Assembly (NCBI RefSeq): GCF_012222305.1
Contig: NZ_CP035730.1
Coordinates: 1,488,001-1,552,000, forward strand
DNA length: 64,000 nt
Direction: 5' to 3'
Origin: Sulfolobus sp. S-194
GTDB taxonomy: Archaea; Thermoproteota; Thermoprotei_A; Sulfolobales; Sulfolobaceae
Shown: in pieces, positions 41,249 to 51,187 of the stretch
Layout: each line of letters opens with the position of its first letter
Position numbering within the stretch: position 1 is the first letter of the stretch
Program-made: the position numbers and the translations under genes
Notes under the pieces: generated by a model
What the model saw: the letters and a program-made list of their open reading frames with translations, nothing else
Told to the model about the DNA's origin: nothing
Databases searched by the model: none

Positions 41249-41880
41249 AGAAAGTTATTGATTCACTTACTTTTTACGGAATAAAACTTTATAGTTATGT
41301 AAAAGAATTAAAGTTAGAATATGATGATTTTATAATAGAAAAAATTGTGTTAAATCCTCTTTATAAATATTCTTGCCAGTGCTGTGTTGATGGCTTTTAT
41401 CAGCAATATTTGTGGAGTAAGGGTAGAGATTACATAATAAGACTCGGAATATACAATCCCAACTGTAGAGTACCACCACAAATAGAATTGGGAAGGCAGT
41501 ATGATCACGAAATACATGGAATAGTTTTGCATCCTAAACATCACGGGTTTTCACTTTTGGATAAAAGACTAAAGTTTGTATATCAATTTGCAGAAGATCA
41601 CGAGCTGCCCCTTATTATACATTCACCAGAAGAATCAGAACTAAGAAAAATAGCTGAGCTAAGTGTAAGGACAAATATTGTGATAGTTTCAAATACTAAT
41701 TTAAACGTAAACTCTTCAAAGATATTTTACATTAAGGAAAAACCAACTAAGGAAAATGAGATTTATGGTAGTGGTAGTCCTTATACAAAAGATATACTAG
41801 AGAGCTTAAAGGAAAATCTTAGATTCTATAACCAAGAGAATTTCTACGTTATAGCAAAAAAATTATTTGATAAGAATTAA
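41245..41880 (+). CDS. Amidohydrolase-like (TIM-barrel metal hydrolase) protein
   Basis: A 211-aa protein with features of metal-dependent hydrolases: HEIHGIVLHPKHHGFSLLDKR near residue 91, where the amidohydrolase-2 family has a G(I/V)KLHP motif, and LPLIIHSPEESEL near residue 118 with a possible metal-binding His. A cysteine-rich segment (YKYSCQCCVDGF) near residue 40 is unusual and may bind metal. The N-terminal HxH motif of the superfamily is missing, so activity is uncertain. It overlaps the convergent treY end by 18 bases. Confidence 0.55.
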   Translation: MKKVIDSLTFYGIKLYSYVKELKLEYDDFIIEKIVLNPLYKYSCQCCVDGFYQQYLWSKGRDYIIRLGIYNPNCRVPPQIELGRQYDHEIHGIVLHPKHHGFSLLDKRLKFVYQFAEDHELPLIIHSPEESELRKIAELSVRTNIVIVSNTNLNVNSSKIFYIKEKPTKENEIYGSGSPYTKDILESLKENLRFYNQENFYVIAKKLFDKN

Positions 41881-43977
41881 AGGTAGCCTCTCAACTTTTA
41901 CTTTACTTCTTACAGTCTCGCCAGTAATTACATCGATATACTCATCCTTTATCTCAACTTCATAATCTCTATTCAGAGTCTTAAGAATAACTAAAACCGA
42001 ATCTCCCCGCATAAAACCGCAAAGTCCTCTCTGTAACTTTAAAGGCTTGTATTCACTCTTTATAAAGAAATCTCCCATATTTTTCCTTAAATTTAGAAGA
42101 ACTTTAGTAACATAGGCCTTTATCTTACCATTATTAAACAACTTCTCTTCATACTTCTTTGGAAGTTCAGAGAAAACTACTGGTCTTCTATTATCTGGAT
42201 CGGTTAATAAGTATCTGAAGTTCTCTAAACCTTGATAAAAATCAGCAACACCTGGAGAAGTTACTTTTAGAGCAACAAGAGAAAGGGATTTGACTTTACC
42301 CATCTCATCAATTTTCCTTTCAAATCCAAGGAAACTTTCCTTAAATTTTTCATCATTAAACATTTTATCAATTAGAGCAGTTATTTTCTTTTCGTACTCA
42401 GAATTTACATTTACCCAATCACTATGAACTTTAGCCTCCCTTAAAGCTTTAATCATATGAGTCTTTAACCTTTCCTTATACTCATCATTAAACCCTTCAA
42501 AACTACCTACAATAGTTTGATAAAGCCTATATTCATCGTTTTTATCAATATTAGGACTTAGAATATTATGCCATTCATTGACCTTTTTAGCCCACTCATC
42601 AGGTATCTCTGATATAGAACTAATCCTCATCCTAACATCTTCACTAAACTTTGTATCATGAGTTGAAGTAGCATTAAACGATAAAGTACCAACCCTTCTT
42701 ATATTAAATTCATGAAACTTATCACAAGGAATTGAATAATAATGTAAATTACTACCAACCTCGTTTAAAGAAATTAGTCTATTATATATAAAGAGAACCG
42801 TATCCTCATAGGCTTTAGCGAAAACCGCAGGCATATATTGTTGTAATTTCATAAAAGCAGTAACATTTTTCTTCATACTTTCATAAACTTTTTTACTACA
42901 ATTTCTTATTATTTCCTCATCTTGAAAATCATTTTCGGTTATATAAGTCCTATAGACTTTCAAACATGAAAGAAACTCTTTGACCTCCTCATAATCTACG
43001 CCTAATATCTTAGAAATTCTTTCAATATCGTGTTTGAACAGCGTATCAACTATCTTCTTTTTAGTTTCAATGATAAGTTTATCAAGATCTATATCTAATA
43101 TACTCCTATATATCTCCGTCATTTTGTCTTCATTAACTGCGAAAAGAAGATTCGAATAATTTAGAAAATCATAACCAGTAGTTCCATTAATAAAATCCCA
43201 TCTTAACTTCTCATCTATAGATAAAATTTTTTCAACAAAAATATATCTATTTCCTATTTTATTCCTTAATCTTCTTAAATATTCCTCTGGTTTAAACAGG
43301 CCATCTATATGATCAATCCTATATCCGTCTACATTAAAAGAGAGAATTTTTAGATGAGAGTCTTCAAAAACCCAATCAAGTTCTTGCCTAACAGCAATTA
43401 ACTCGTTTACAGCGAAAAATCTTCTATAACTTGGGTATTCCTTCCAATTAACTAGTTCATAATATTGAGTATTCAGCAGTTTATTGAGATCATTAAGATA
43501 CTTCCTCCCTTCTTCGTTTATAGGGAAAAGATTTCCGTGATAATCTAAGTAAGGCTCATTATTAATATATGTTATCTTAAAATTTTTATCTCCCAAAATA
43601 GGAATCCTTATCTTTTCCTCTTCCTCATAGAAATCAAAATAGTTATAGTATTTACTATTCTTTCCTTTCTTTAACACATCCATTAATCTCCAATTAGTAT
43701 GATGAACAGCCATATGATTTGGTACAATATCTTGTATAATTCCTAAACCCTTACTTTTAGCCTCATCAATCAGTTTCCTATACTCATCTTCTCCACCAAG
43801 TTCATCATTGATAACATTATAATCTGCAACATCATATCCGTGAGTGCTTCCAGGTCTAGCCTTCAAGACTGGTGATAAATAAAGATGAGTAATTCCGAGT
43901 TCAATAAAATAATCCAGATTATTTCTAATTTCGTAAAACTTCATTGGTTGAAGCCTATATGTTGAAAGTAACATCAT
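41863..43977 (-). CDS. treY: Maltooligosyltrehalose synthase TreY
   Basis: Converts the reducing-end alpha-1,4 bond of maltooligosaccharides to an alpha-1,1 (trehalose) bond. The 704-aa GH13 enzyme shows STYRLQP at the N-terminus, LSPVLKARPGSTHGYDV, DIVPNHMAVH, the nucleophile region VDGYRIDHIDGL, the acid/base YIFVEKILS and TSTHDTKFSED. The length is a little under other Sulfolobales TreY proteins. It abuts treX with no spacer, last in the trehalose operon. Confidence 0.96.
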   Translation of the reverse strand: MMLLSTYRLQPMKFYEIRNNLDYFIELGITHLYLSPVLKARPGSTHGYDVADYNVINDELGGEDEYRKLIDEAKSKGLGIIQDIVPNHMAVHHTNWRLMDVLKKGKNSKYYNYFDFYEEEEKIRIPILGDKNFKITYINNEPYLDYHGNLFPINEEGRKYLNDLNKLLNTQYYELVNWKEYPSYRRFFAVNELIAVRQELDWVFEDSHLKILSFNVDGYRIDHIDGLFKPEEYLRRLRNKIGNRYIFVEKILSIDEKLRWDFINGTTGYDFLNYSNLLFAVNEDKMTEIYRSILDIDLDKLIIETKKKIVDTLFKHDIERISKILGVDYEEVKEFLSCLKVYRTYITENDFQDEEIIRNCSKKVYESMKKNVTAFMKLQQYMPAVFAKAYEDTVLFIYNRLISLNEVGSNLHYYSIPCDKFHEFNIRRVGTLSFNATSTHDTKFSEDVRMRISSISEIPDEWAKKVNEWHNILSPNIDKNDEYRLYQTIVGSFEGFNDEYKERLKTHMIKALREAKVHSDWVNVNSEYEKKITALIDKMFNDEKFKESFLGFERKIDEMGKVKSLSLVALKVTSPGVADFYQGLENFRYLLTDPDNRRPVVFSELPKKYEEKLFNNGKIKAYVTKVLLNLRKNMGDFFIKSEYKPLKLQRGLCGFMRGDSVLVILKTLNRDYEVEIKDEYIDVITGETVRSKVKVERLPLILIK

Positions 43978-46128
43978 CTAATATTCAATCCTCCTATATA
44001 CCATTGCGGTCCTTCCCTCAATTTCTAATTCCTTACCACCATCAACAACCTTCTCATCATCTCTAAGTTCTCTTAAGTGGGAAGAAACAACTAAACTCCA
44101 TTTACCTTGCGGGAATTTGAACTTAATATTATTTGGCGAACCATTAAGAATGATTAAGAAAGAATCGTCAGCTATTCTTTCACCTCTCTCATTTACTTCA
44201 TCAATAACACTACCCTCTAGAATATATGCAATAAAATTGGTTGGCGATTTCCAAGTTTGTTCATCAGCTTCACTTCCATCTGGTTTTAAAAAAGTAACAT
44301 CTTTTAATGGCATACCGTGTAATTTCTTACCTTGAAAGTATCTTTCTCTTCTATATATTGGATGAGCTTTATAAAAATAAATCATGCTCCTAACGAAATC
44401 TTGAAATCTCTGCTTCCTTTCATCAAGATTCCAATTGAACCAAGTTATCTCGTTGTCTTGACAAAACGCGTTATTATTTCCTCTTTGTGTCCTGCTTAGC
44501 TCATCACCACCTAAAATCATTGGAACACCTTGGCTTACAAAAAGCGTTATGATAAAATTCCTTTTTTGCTTCTCTCTGCATTGAATAACATTAGCGTCAT
44601 TAGTCTCTCCCTCAACCCCACAATTCCAACTATAGTTCTCGTTCATTCCATCTTGATTGTTAAATCCATTCGCTTCATTGTGTTTTTGATTATAACTGAC
44701 TAAATCCTCTAATGTGAAACCATCATGAGAAGTTACGTAATTTATACTTGCGAAAGGAGTCTTATTATTTCCAGCATATAAATCTGGTGAACCCATAAGT
44801 CTATTAGCCAATTCCTCATAAGGGATAGCCTCGCCCCTCCAAAATCTCCGTATAGTATCTCTATATTTGCCGTTCCATTCAGCCCACAAATATGGAAAAT
44901 TGCCAACCTGATATCCGCCTGGGCCTACATCCCAAGGTTCTGCTATTAACTTAACTTGAGAAAGAACTGGGTCTTGTTGAATAGCAACAAAGAAAGTTGA
45001 AAGCATATTTACGCTGTATAATTGCCTAGCTAGAGCAGCAGCTAAATCAAACCTAAAACCATCAACATGCATCTCCAAAACCCAATATCTGAGACTATCT
45101 AGAACCATTTGAAGAACTCTAGGATGACTCAAATTTAGAGTGTTCCCAGTTCCAGTAAAGTCTAAGTAGTATCTCTTATTATCTGGAACCAACATGTAAT
45201 AAGCTAAATTATCTATACCCCTAAATGAGATAGTAGGACCTAGATGATTTCCCTCTGCAGTATGATTATAAACAACATCAATAATTACCTCAAAACCAGC
45301 GTTATGTAGCTCATTAACCATCTCCTTAAATTCATTAACTTGCTCACTCATGCATCCAGAAGATGAATATCTACACTCTGGTGAGAAGTAATTTATAGGA
45401 TTATATCCCCAGTAGTTCCGTAATCCCTTTTCAATTAAAAACCTATCATCAACAAACTGTTGAACTGGCATTAACTCAATTGTAGTTACCCCTAAATCTT
45501 TCAAATACTCGATCATCTGTTTAGATGCAAATCCCCTATAAGTACCCCTAATATTTTCTGGTAAATCTTGTCTTAACTTAGTAAAACCTTTAACGTGAAC
45601 TTCATATATAATAGTATCCTTCAACGGTATCTTCTTTCTCATAAAAAAGTGATTATCATCCCATTCAAAATAGGGATTGATTACTACACCCTTAGGAACA
45701 AATTCGTCATCGGGTCTATCATCAAAGGACAAATCTTGGTTGGGATCACCTATTTTATAGCCAAAAACAGCATCATTCCAGTTTAATGTCCCATTTATAG
45801 CCTTAGCGTATGGATCAATTAGAACTTTGTTAGGATTAAATCTTAGACCTTGATCTGGCTTATAAGGGCCATAAATTCTATATGCGTAAAGTGTCCCAGG
45901 TCCTAAACCAGGAACAAAAACATGCCATATATCACCAGATCTCTGCTTTACCTTGATAACCTCTTTAGGATACTTTTGATTCGTGGGGGAATAAATTAAA
46001 AGTTCAATCTTAGTTGCATTTTCTGAAAAGATAGAGAAGTTCACACCATCTTCTTCTTCGACCCAATTAGCCCCAAGAGGATAAGGTTCACCTGGTCTTA
46101 ATGGTCTATCCTTATGTGTAAAAACCAT
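43978..46128 (-). CDS. treX: Glycogen debranching enzyme TreX
   Basis: Cleaves alpha-1,6 branches to release linear chains for TreY. The 716-aa GH13/isoamylase-type protein has an N-terminal CBM48-like region (PYPLGANWVEEEDGVNFSIF) and the motifs IDVVYNHTAEG, VDGFRFDLAAAL, LIAEPWDVGPGGYQ and YVTSHDGFTL. Its length equals other Sulfolobus TreX proteins. It lies 35 bases after treZ. Confidence 0.96.
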   Translation of the reverse strand: MVFTHKDRPLRPGEPYPLGANWVEEEDGVNFSIFSENATKIELLIYSPTNQKYPKEVIKVKQRSGDIWHVFVPGLGPGTLYAYRIYGPYKPDQGLRFNPNKVLIDPYAKAINGTLNWNDAVFGYKIGDPNQDLSFDDRPDDEFVPKGVVINPYFEWDDNHFFMRKKIPLKDTIIYEVHVKGFTKLRQDLPENIRGTYRGFASKQMIEYLKDLGVTTIELMPVQQFVDDRFLIEKGLRNYWGYNPINYFSPECRYSSSGCMSEQVNEFKEMVNELHNAGFEVIIDVVYNHTAEGNHLGPTISFRGIDNLAYYMLVPDNKRYYLDFTGTGNTLNLSHPRVLQMVLDSLRYWVLEMHVDGFRFDLAAALARQLYSVNMLSTFFVAIQQDPVLSQVKLIAEPWDVGPGGYQVGNFPYLWAEWNGKYRDTIRRFWRGEAIPYEELANRLMGSPDLYAGNNKTPFASINYVTSHDGFTLEDLVSYNQKHNEANGFNNQDGMNENYSWNCGVEGETNDANVIQCREKQKRNFIITLFVSQGVPMILGGDELSRTQRGNNNAFCQDNEITWFNWNLDERKQRFQDFVRSMIYFYKAHPIYRRERYFQGKKLHGMPLKDVTFLKPDGSEADEQTWKSPTNFIAYILEGSVIDEVNERGERIADDSFLIILNGSPNNIKFKFPQGKWSLVVSSHLRELRDDEKVVDGGKELEIEGRTAMVYRRIEY

Positions 46129-46163
46129 GAGTTTAGTATTCTAAGCTCAGGATAAAAACTTTT

Positions 46164-47837
46164 TTAAATATTATACTTATAGACACCTACACCTTTCCTT
46201 ACTTTAATCTCCTTACCACTAACAATGTTTATAGGAAAATCAGAAGTTGAAAATAGTAACTCACCACTATACTTAGATGTTAATCCAGCATCTGAAAAAG
46301 CAACTAATAGGAAAATTTTTTCTAAGCCTATTATTAACCAATTATTACCCTTATCTACTTCAATCTTCCTAGAACATCTATTCCCAAACTCCTTTCTAAT
46401 TTTGATAAGAGTTCTATAATATTCAAGAATCTCTTTATCAATATTCCAACTTAGCTTACTATTCAAAAAGGCCTCATCAGACTGAGGATCTATAACCTGC
46501 CCATTATCCCTTAATCTACCTTCTCTAACGCCCTTAATTAAATTAGGATCTGAAAAATCAGAGAAGAAAAGAAACGGGTTTTTCTCGTGATATTCCTCGC
46601 CCATAAAAATCATTGGTATGAAAGGAGATAGGAGATATAGAGTTGAAGCAATCACATAGCTTTGCCTATCAACTAGAGTAGAAAGCCTATCGCCATTACC
46701 CCTATTACCTACTTGATCGTGGTTTTGAATATAAACAATAAACTTACACGCATTTAGATTGCCAACTGGAGCACCATGAGTCTTCTTCCTAAAGTTAGAA
46801 TACTTACCATCATATACAAACACATCTTTAAAAGCCTTAACTATGTCATCTAACGTCCCAAAATCAGAATAATAACTGTTTCTCTCCCCAGTCAAATATG
46901 CGTGAATCGAATGGTGAAAATCATCAACCCATTGTGCATTTATCTTATAACCACACTTATTATCAATAATCTTAGGATCATTCAAATCACTTTCAGCAAT
47001 AACAAACTTACCTAAAGAGTGGGAAAGTTCAGCAATATCTTGAAGAATATGTTTTGGGGAAAAATCATAAATGGCATGAACGGCATCTAAACGCAAACCA
47101 TCAATATGAAAAACCTCGAACCAATATCTAACATTATCTAAAATGAACTTTCTTACCTCGTCACTATATGCATCGTCAAAGTTAAAAGTCAAACCCCATG
47201 GTGTTTTATACTTTTGTGAAAAATAAGGACCTAAAAACACCATATAATTACCTTCCGGACCAACATGGTTGTAAACAACATCTAGAATTACTGCTAAACC
47301 TCTTTGATGAGCCTCATCAATAAATTTCATAAAAGCATAAGGACCTCCATAAGTATTCTGAACAGCATAAAGGTAAACACCATCATAACCCCAGTCATTT
47401 TTACCAGGGAATTGATGAATTGGCATAACTTCAACAGCAGTAACACCTAAGTTAACCAAATAATCAAGTTTCTCAATTGCCGAATAAAAAGTACCTTCTT
47501 GAGTAAAGGTACCCATATGAAGCTCATAGATTATTAAATCATCTGGGTTTATCTTAACTTCCTTACTCTTCCATTCATATTTAAGGGAAACTAATTGGGA
47601 TCTGCCATGAACACCATCTGGCTGATATCTACTTGCTGGATCTGGAATTTCACCTTTATCAATTATAAAAGAGTACTTATCCCCCTCCTTAGCATTCACT
47701 GTAATTCTGAAGTAACCCTTATCATCCTTCTCCATTTCATATTTCTCCTCATTAAGTCTTAAAGTTACTTTCTTCTGATAAGGAGCCCATAAAATAAACT
47801 CAACCTCATTCTCAATTAGAAAGTTAGGTCCGAACAT
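46164..47837 (-). CDS. treZ: Maltooligosyltrehalose trehalohydrolase TreZ
   Basis: Hydrolyses the alpha-1,4 bond next to the terminal trehalose unit, releasing trehalose. The 557-aa protein has an N-terminal CBM48-like domain ([19 protein letters not shown]), then [40 protein letters not shown] and [10 protein letters not shown]. The length is normal. It is the first tre gene and its start overlaps the PAP2-like gene by 14 bases. Confidence 0.96.
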   Translation of the reverse strand: MFGPNFLIENEVEFILWAPYQKKVTLRLNEEKYEMEKDDKGYFRITVNAKEGDKYSFIIDKGEIPDPASRYQPDGVHGRSQLVSLKYEWKSKEVKINPDDLIIYELHMGTFTQEGTFYSAIEKLDYLVNLGVTAVEVMPIHQFPGKNDWGYDGVYLYAVQNTYGGPYAFMKFIDEAHQRGLAVILDVVYNHVGPEGNYMVFLGPYFSQKYKTPWGLTFNFDDAYSDEVRKFILDNVRYWFEVFHIDGLRLDAVHAIYDFSPKHILQDIAELSHSLGKFVIAESDLNDPKIIDNKCGYKINAQWVDDFHHSIHAYLTGERNSYYSDFGTLDDIVKAFKDVFVYDGKYSNFRKKTHGAPVGNLNACKFIVYIQNHDQVGNRGNGDRLSTLVDRQSYVIASTLYLLSPFIPMIFMGEEYHEKNPFLFFSDFSDPNLIKGVREGRLRDNGQVIDPQSDEAFLNSKLSWNIDKEILEYYRTLIKIRKEFGNRCSRKIEVDKGNNWLIIGLEKIFLLVAFSDAGLTSKYSGELLFSTSDFPINIVSGKEIKVRKGVGVYKYNI

Positions 47838-48393
47838 AAAAGAAAGTATGAAACATAATATAAAACTCTAGATATGAAAGAGGAGCGAAAAACCACGCTA
47901 AAATGACTTGAGATAATGTATGTGCTTTCATTCTATATCTAACATAGGAGATTAAAATACCGAAAAGATATAGAAAAATAAAACGAAAATCTAATACAAA
48001 GACTAATAAGGATATACTGCCAACAGTAGTACTTACGTGCACACTTATCTTGAATTTTAGAGTTATCACTAAGATTATTACCGTATTTATTATATAAATT
48101 AAGAGAACATTAAACATAAAATAATCACGCATTAACAATACTAGACCAATAACGTAAGAAATTAAGGCTAAAATCATTGGAATAATTCTTTCATTTCTTT
48201 TACTGACATAGATATCACTAACAAAATTTAACTCTTTCATTATAAATACTATCAAGAAAGGTAATAGAGAATAAAAAATAGTAATAATAAGTAAAGGAAT
48301 AGGTCCAAGATTAAGATAAAGAATAACAGAAAGAAAAACTACAAAAGTAACAACAGAAGGATGAAATATAGCAGATAATACTTCACATTTCAT
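47824..48393 (-). CDS. PAP2-like membrane phosphatase
   Basis: A 189-aa protein with about five membrane helices from the ATG at 48393 (a TTG at 48408 is an alternative). The three PAP2 phosphatase motifs appear in relaxed form: [10 protein letters not shown] (motif 1), ISVHVSTT (motif 2, PSGH-like) and [18 protein letters not shown] (motif 3). It probably dephosphorylates a lipid phosphate such as a polyprenyl pyrophosphate. It is wedged between the PIN-domain gene (11-base overlap) and treZ (14-base overlap). Confidence 0.75.
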   Translation of the reverse strand: MKCEVLSAIFHPSVVTFVVFLSVILYLNLGPIPLLIITIFYSLLPFLIVFIMKELNFVSDIYVSKRNERIIPMILALISYVIGLVLLMRDYFMFNVLLIYIINTVIILVITLKFKISVHVSTTVGSISLLVFVLDFRFIFLYLFGILISYVRYRMKAHTLSQVILAWFFAPLSYLEFYIMFHTFFYVRT

Positions 48394-49231
48394 GTAAAAA
48401 TTCCTCAACCAAACTAATAAAATAGGGATAATTATATTCTTTTTTCATATTAACTACTTTTATCTTCTCTTCACCATAAGCCTTTTCTCTCTTTATAACA
48501 GAATACACTTGATCATTTAGAGTTATATCGATATCACTAAAATATCTAAGGCATTCAACAAGATACTCTATTGCTCCCTTACCCCTTTCCTTATCTTTTA
48601 ACAAAATTATCCTTATTTTTTGTTTAGCTGAGTTATAAACACCAGTATCGCCAGTAATAAGTATAACTTCTGGGTAGTAATACTTCAATGTTTGTATCTC
48701 GGTAATTAACTTAATGTCCGAACCACCACCCTTTTCACTAGGAACCCATTTATGTATTCTTTTATAACTATCCATTCCAAGATTAGCTAAATACAATTTA
48801 ACATCATTCTTTTGAGTAGTCTTTAACATATTATCTAACTCATGATAGGTTGAAGAAGAAGGCAATAGTTGGCCCTTAGTCAACCATCCTACTCTATCGC
48901 CTAAATTGATATAAACATTAGTATCAGCTAAGAATTTAGTATCCTTATCCGTAGCCCATCTTTTAATTTCGTCCTCTTGTTTAAATCTTAAAAAACCAGA
49001 ACGCAAAAGACAAGCCTCCATAGTACTCTTATTATACAATGTTTCATCAATATCAACACCATTTTTACTTATAGTAATGCTGGTTGAAATGTCGCCTTTA
49101 ACCTCAAGTTCAACCTTATCGGAAAGTAATAAATATAAATTCAACAGTGCCTTTAAACTCTCAATACTGATCTTAGCTTCTTTCTCTCCAGAAACAGTCT
49201 TTTTGGGGATCAAAATCAATAACTTCGCCAC
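48383..49231 (-). CDS. PIN-domain ribonuclease, likely effector half of a CARF-PIN protein
   Basis: The 282-aa product has a helical N-terminal part (residues 15-95) and a PIN-like nuclease domain with the acidic set D103 (FLADTNVYINL), E131 (STYHELDNML), D172 (GGSDIKL) and D195 (ITGDTGVYNSA). Its first 18 codons overlap the preceding CARF gene in another frame. Removing one base in the CCCCAAAAA run near 49200 would fuse both into a 416-aa CARF-PIN protein, and the joint length of 1252 bases fits this. Either the two are separate coupled chains or a fused gene has been split. CARF-linked PIN nucleases are known in CRISPR ancillary systems. Confidence 0.68.
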   Translation of the reverse strand: MAKLLILIPKKTVSGEKEAKISIESLKALLNLYLLLSDKVELEVKGDISTSITISKNGVDIDETLYNKSTMEACLLRSGFLRFKQEDEIKRWATDKDTKFLADTNVYINLGDRVGWLTKGQLLPSSSTYHELDNMLKTTQKNDVKLYLANLGMDSYKRIHKWVPSEKGGGSDIKLITEIQTLKYYYPEVILITGDTGVYNSAKQKIRIILLKDKERGKGAIEYLVECLRYFSDIDITLNDQVYSVIKREKAYGEEKIKVVNMKKEYNYPYFISLVEEFLHEM

Positions 49232-49634
49232 TCCTTACATTATAAACTACTAAGTCATGAAAAGGCACATACCCAAAAACCCTATAACCTTCGCTCTCCT
49301 CTTTTAAGTATACATACCTTATCTCCTGAGTATTAGAGTAAACATATGTGGCTAACGCCATATATTTTCTCCCCGGAGTAATATCAATAATATCCATTTT
49401 AATTCTGGGAAGTTTATCCTTCCATTCCTTTATCCATTTTCCAATAACCTCTATAGCGATACTTGAATTTATTCCAAACAGTTTAAGGATATTAGATATT
49501 TTAGTATAATCCCTCTCTGGAGTCTCTTCCGAAAGAATTAATATTTTATCTGGCTTTACACCAGTAAATACTTCAGTTAAAATGGCATTAGTTGTTGTAA
49601 CAAGCTTATTAGATCCTAAAGTTCCAAGAATCAT
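49173..49634 (-). CDS. CARF-domain protein (cyclic oligoadenylate sensor)
   Basis: A 153-aa Rossmann-like protein. The start ILGTLGSNKLVTTT parallels the first strand and loop of CARF domains, and DITPGRKYMALATYVYS near residue 83 corresponds to the ligand-binding TGGxK motif. The C-terminal YVPFHDLVVYNV is a typical last strand. It is the first gene of a run that includes the PIN nuclease, the PAP2-like gene and the tre genes, and it diverges from the metallopeptidase gene with only about 30 bases between starts. It probably senses cyclic oligoadenylate and activates the PIN nuclease. Confidence 0.68.
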   Translation of the reverse strand: MILGTLGSNKLVTTTNAILTEVFTGVKPDKILILSEETPERDYTKISNILKLFGINSSIAIEVIGKWIKEWKDKLPRIKMDIIDITPGRKYMALATYVYSNTQEIRYVYLKEESEGYRVFGYVPFHDLVVYNVRSGEVIDFDPQKDCFWRERS

Positions 49635-49666
49635 GTATATAATATATGAAGGGAGGTATAAATGTA

Positions 49667-50041
49667 ATGAAATTTCAGTATGCAGATGATGTTAAAGAAC
49701 TTGCAAAAATTGTAAATGAAAAATTTGAGTTAAAATTAGATTTAGAAAGAGTTGCCTTTATAAGAAGTCAAGGGTCAAGAAGCAAAGCAATAGCGAGAAC
49801 ATTAATGCTTCCATCACAATGGAGATTCATCTTATCGCCGTTAATACTTTATATAGTAGAAGTAATCTCTGAAAAATACGATAATTTACCTTGTGAAGAA
49901 AAAGCTTATGTTATTCTCCACGAATTAACACACATACCAAACTCAATGAAAGGGGGACTAAGAAACCATAACCACCCCCATTTCAGAAAAATAAAGAAAC
50001 CACCTTATAAAGAACTTAAAGAAATATGCAAACATATTTAA
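49667..50041 (+). CDS. Putative metallopeptidase with HELTH motif
   Basis: A 124-aa protein with the zincin motif HELTHIP near residue 90 and a second histidine cluster NHNHPHF about ten residues later that could supply the third ligand. It matches the small putative phage/archaeal metallopeptidase family. The ATG at 49667 is preceded by GGGAGGT. The in-frame ATG at 49646 lies before that ribosome site and is less likely. No export signal is present. The substrate is unknown. Confidence 0.7.
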   Translation: MKFQYADDVKELAKIVNEKFELKLDLERVAFIRSQGSRSKAIARTLMLPSQWRFILSPLILYIVEVISEKYDNLPCEEKAYVILHELTHIPNSMKGGLRNHNHPHFRKIKKPPYKELKEICKHI

Positions 50042-50065
50042 TTTCCCTTGAAGAAAATAAAAACG

Positions 50066-51154
50066 ATGGTAACGCTAGAAGAACTAAAAGCAGTCTTTAA
50101 GCCAAAATTAAAGCCAATAATTTGGAAAGAAGACAATTTGGATTTACTAGATCAATCAGCGTTACCGTTTCAGACGATATATATTACGGTAAAAACACCA
50201 GAAGAAGTTGCAAAAGCAATAAAGCTAATGCAAGTGAGAGGAGCACCAGCAATAGGAATAACAGCAGGTTATGGTATGGTTTTAGCATTAATATCAGCAA
50301 AACCAAATACATTAAATGAAGCAATAGAAGAACTAGTTAAAGCAAAACAAATAATGGATCAAGCAAGACCAACAGCAGTAAACCTTTCTTGGGCTACTTC
50401 AAGGATGCTAAACTTTGCAAAAAAGAAAATTGAAGAAGGGGAAGCTAAAAGTGTAAGGGAACTTATCCAATTAATGAAAGAAGAAGCAAACAGAATTTAC
50501 GAAGAAGAACTTGAAGCAGAATTAAAAATAGGTATGTATGGATTAGAAAAAATTAACGATGGGGATACGATACTAACCCAATGTAACGCTGGCGGATTAG
50601 CGACTGGAACAGGCTTAGGAACTGCACTCGCACCAGTAAAATTAGCCCACTACCTAGGAATGAAAGTCTCAGTAATAGCACCGGAAACCAGACCATGGTT
50701 ACAAGGAAGCAGATTGACAGTTTATGAACTAATGGCAGAAGGAATACCAGTAACATTAATCACAGATACCGCAATAGGATTAGTAATGTATAAAAATATG
50801 GTAAATAGTGTAATGGTTGGTGCAGATAGGATATTAAAAGATGGACATGTATTCAATAAAATTGGAACATTTAAAGAGGCAGTAATTTCTCATGAATTAG
50901 GAATACCATTTTACGCCTTAGCCCCATCATCATCCTTCGATTTAAAAAGTAAAGTAGATGAAATAAAGATAGAAGAAAGAGACCCAAACGAGGTTAGGAC
51001 AATTAGAGGAATTCCTATAGTACCAGAAAACGTAAAAGTATATAACCCAGTTTTTGACATTACACCACCAAAGTATATAACAGCACTAATAACTGAAAAA
51101 GGAGTAATTTACCCCCCATTCGAAAAGAACATACCAAAAATGATAGGCCTATAA
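50066..51154 (+). CDS. mtnA: S-methyl-5-thioribose-1-phosphate isomerase MtnA
   Basis: Isomerises methylthioribose-1-phosphate in methionine salvage. The protein (362 aa from this ATG) shows [15 protein letters not shown], the catalytic cysteine in [28 protein letters not shown] and the aspartate in [11 protein letters not shown] with the following [13 protein letters not shown] at 50048 could extend it by six residues, and no strong ribosome site distinguishes the two. It follows the metallopeptidase gene closely. Confidence 0.94.
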   Translation: MVTLEELKAVFKPKLKPIIWKEDNLDLLDQSALPFQTIYITVKTPEEVAKAIKLMQVRGAPAIGITAGYGMVLALISAKPNTLNEAIEELVKAKQIMDQARPTAVNLSWATSRMLNFAKKKIEEGEAKSVRELIQLMKEEANRIYEEELEAELKIGMYGLEKINDGDTILTQCNAGGLATGTGLGTALAPVKLAHYLGMKVSVIAPETRPWLQGSRLTVYELMAEGIPVTLITDTAIGLVMYKNMVNSVMVGADRILKDGHVFNKIGTFKEAVISHELGIPFYALAPSSSFDLKSKVDEIKIEERDPNEVRTIRGIPIVPENVKVYNPVFDITPPKYITALITEKGVIYPPFEKNIPKMIGL

Positions 51155-51187
51155 AACTTATTTTACCCTCAACACTTTATTCTTTTT

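Noticed and set aside
50553-50756. Hydrophobic frame antisense to mtnA
   Set aside because: Leu-rich composition follows from complementing mtnA codons; mtnA is certain.
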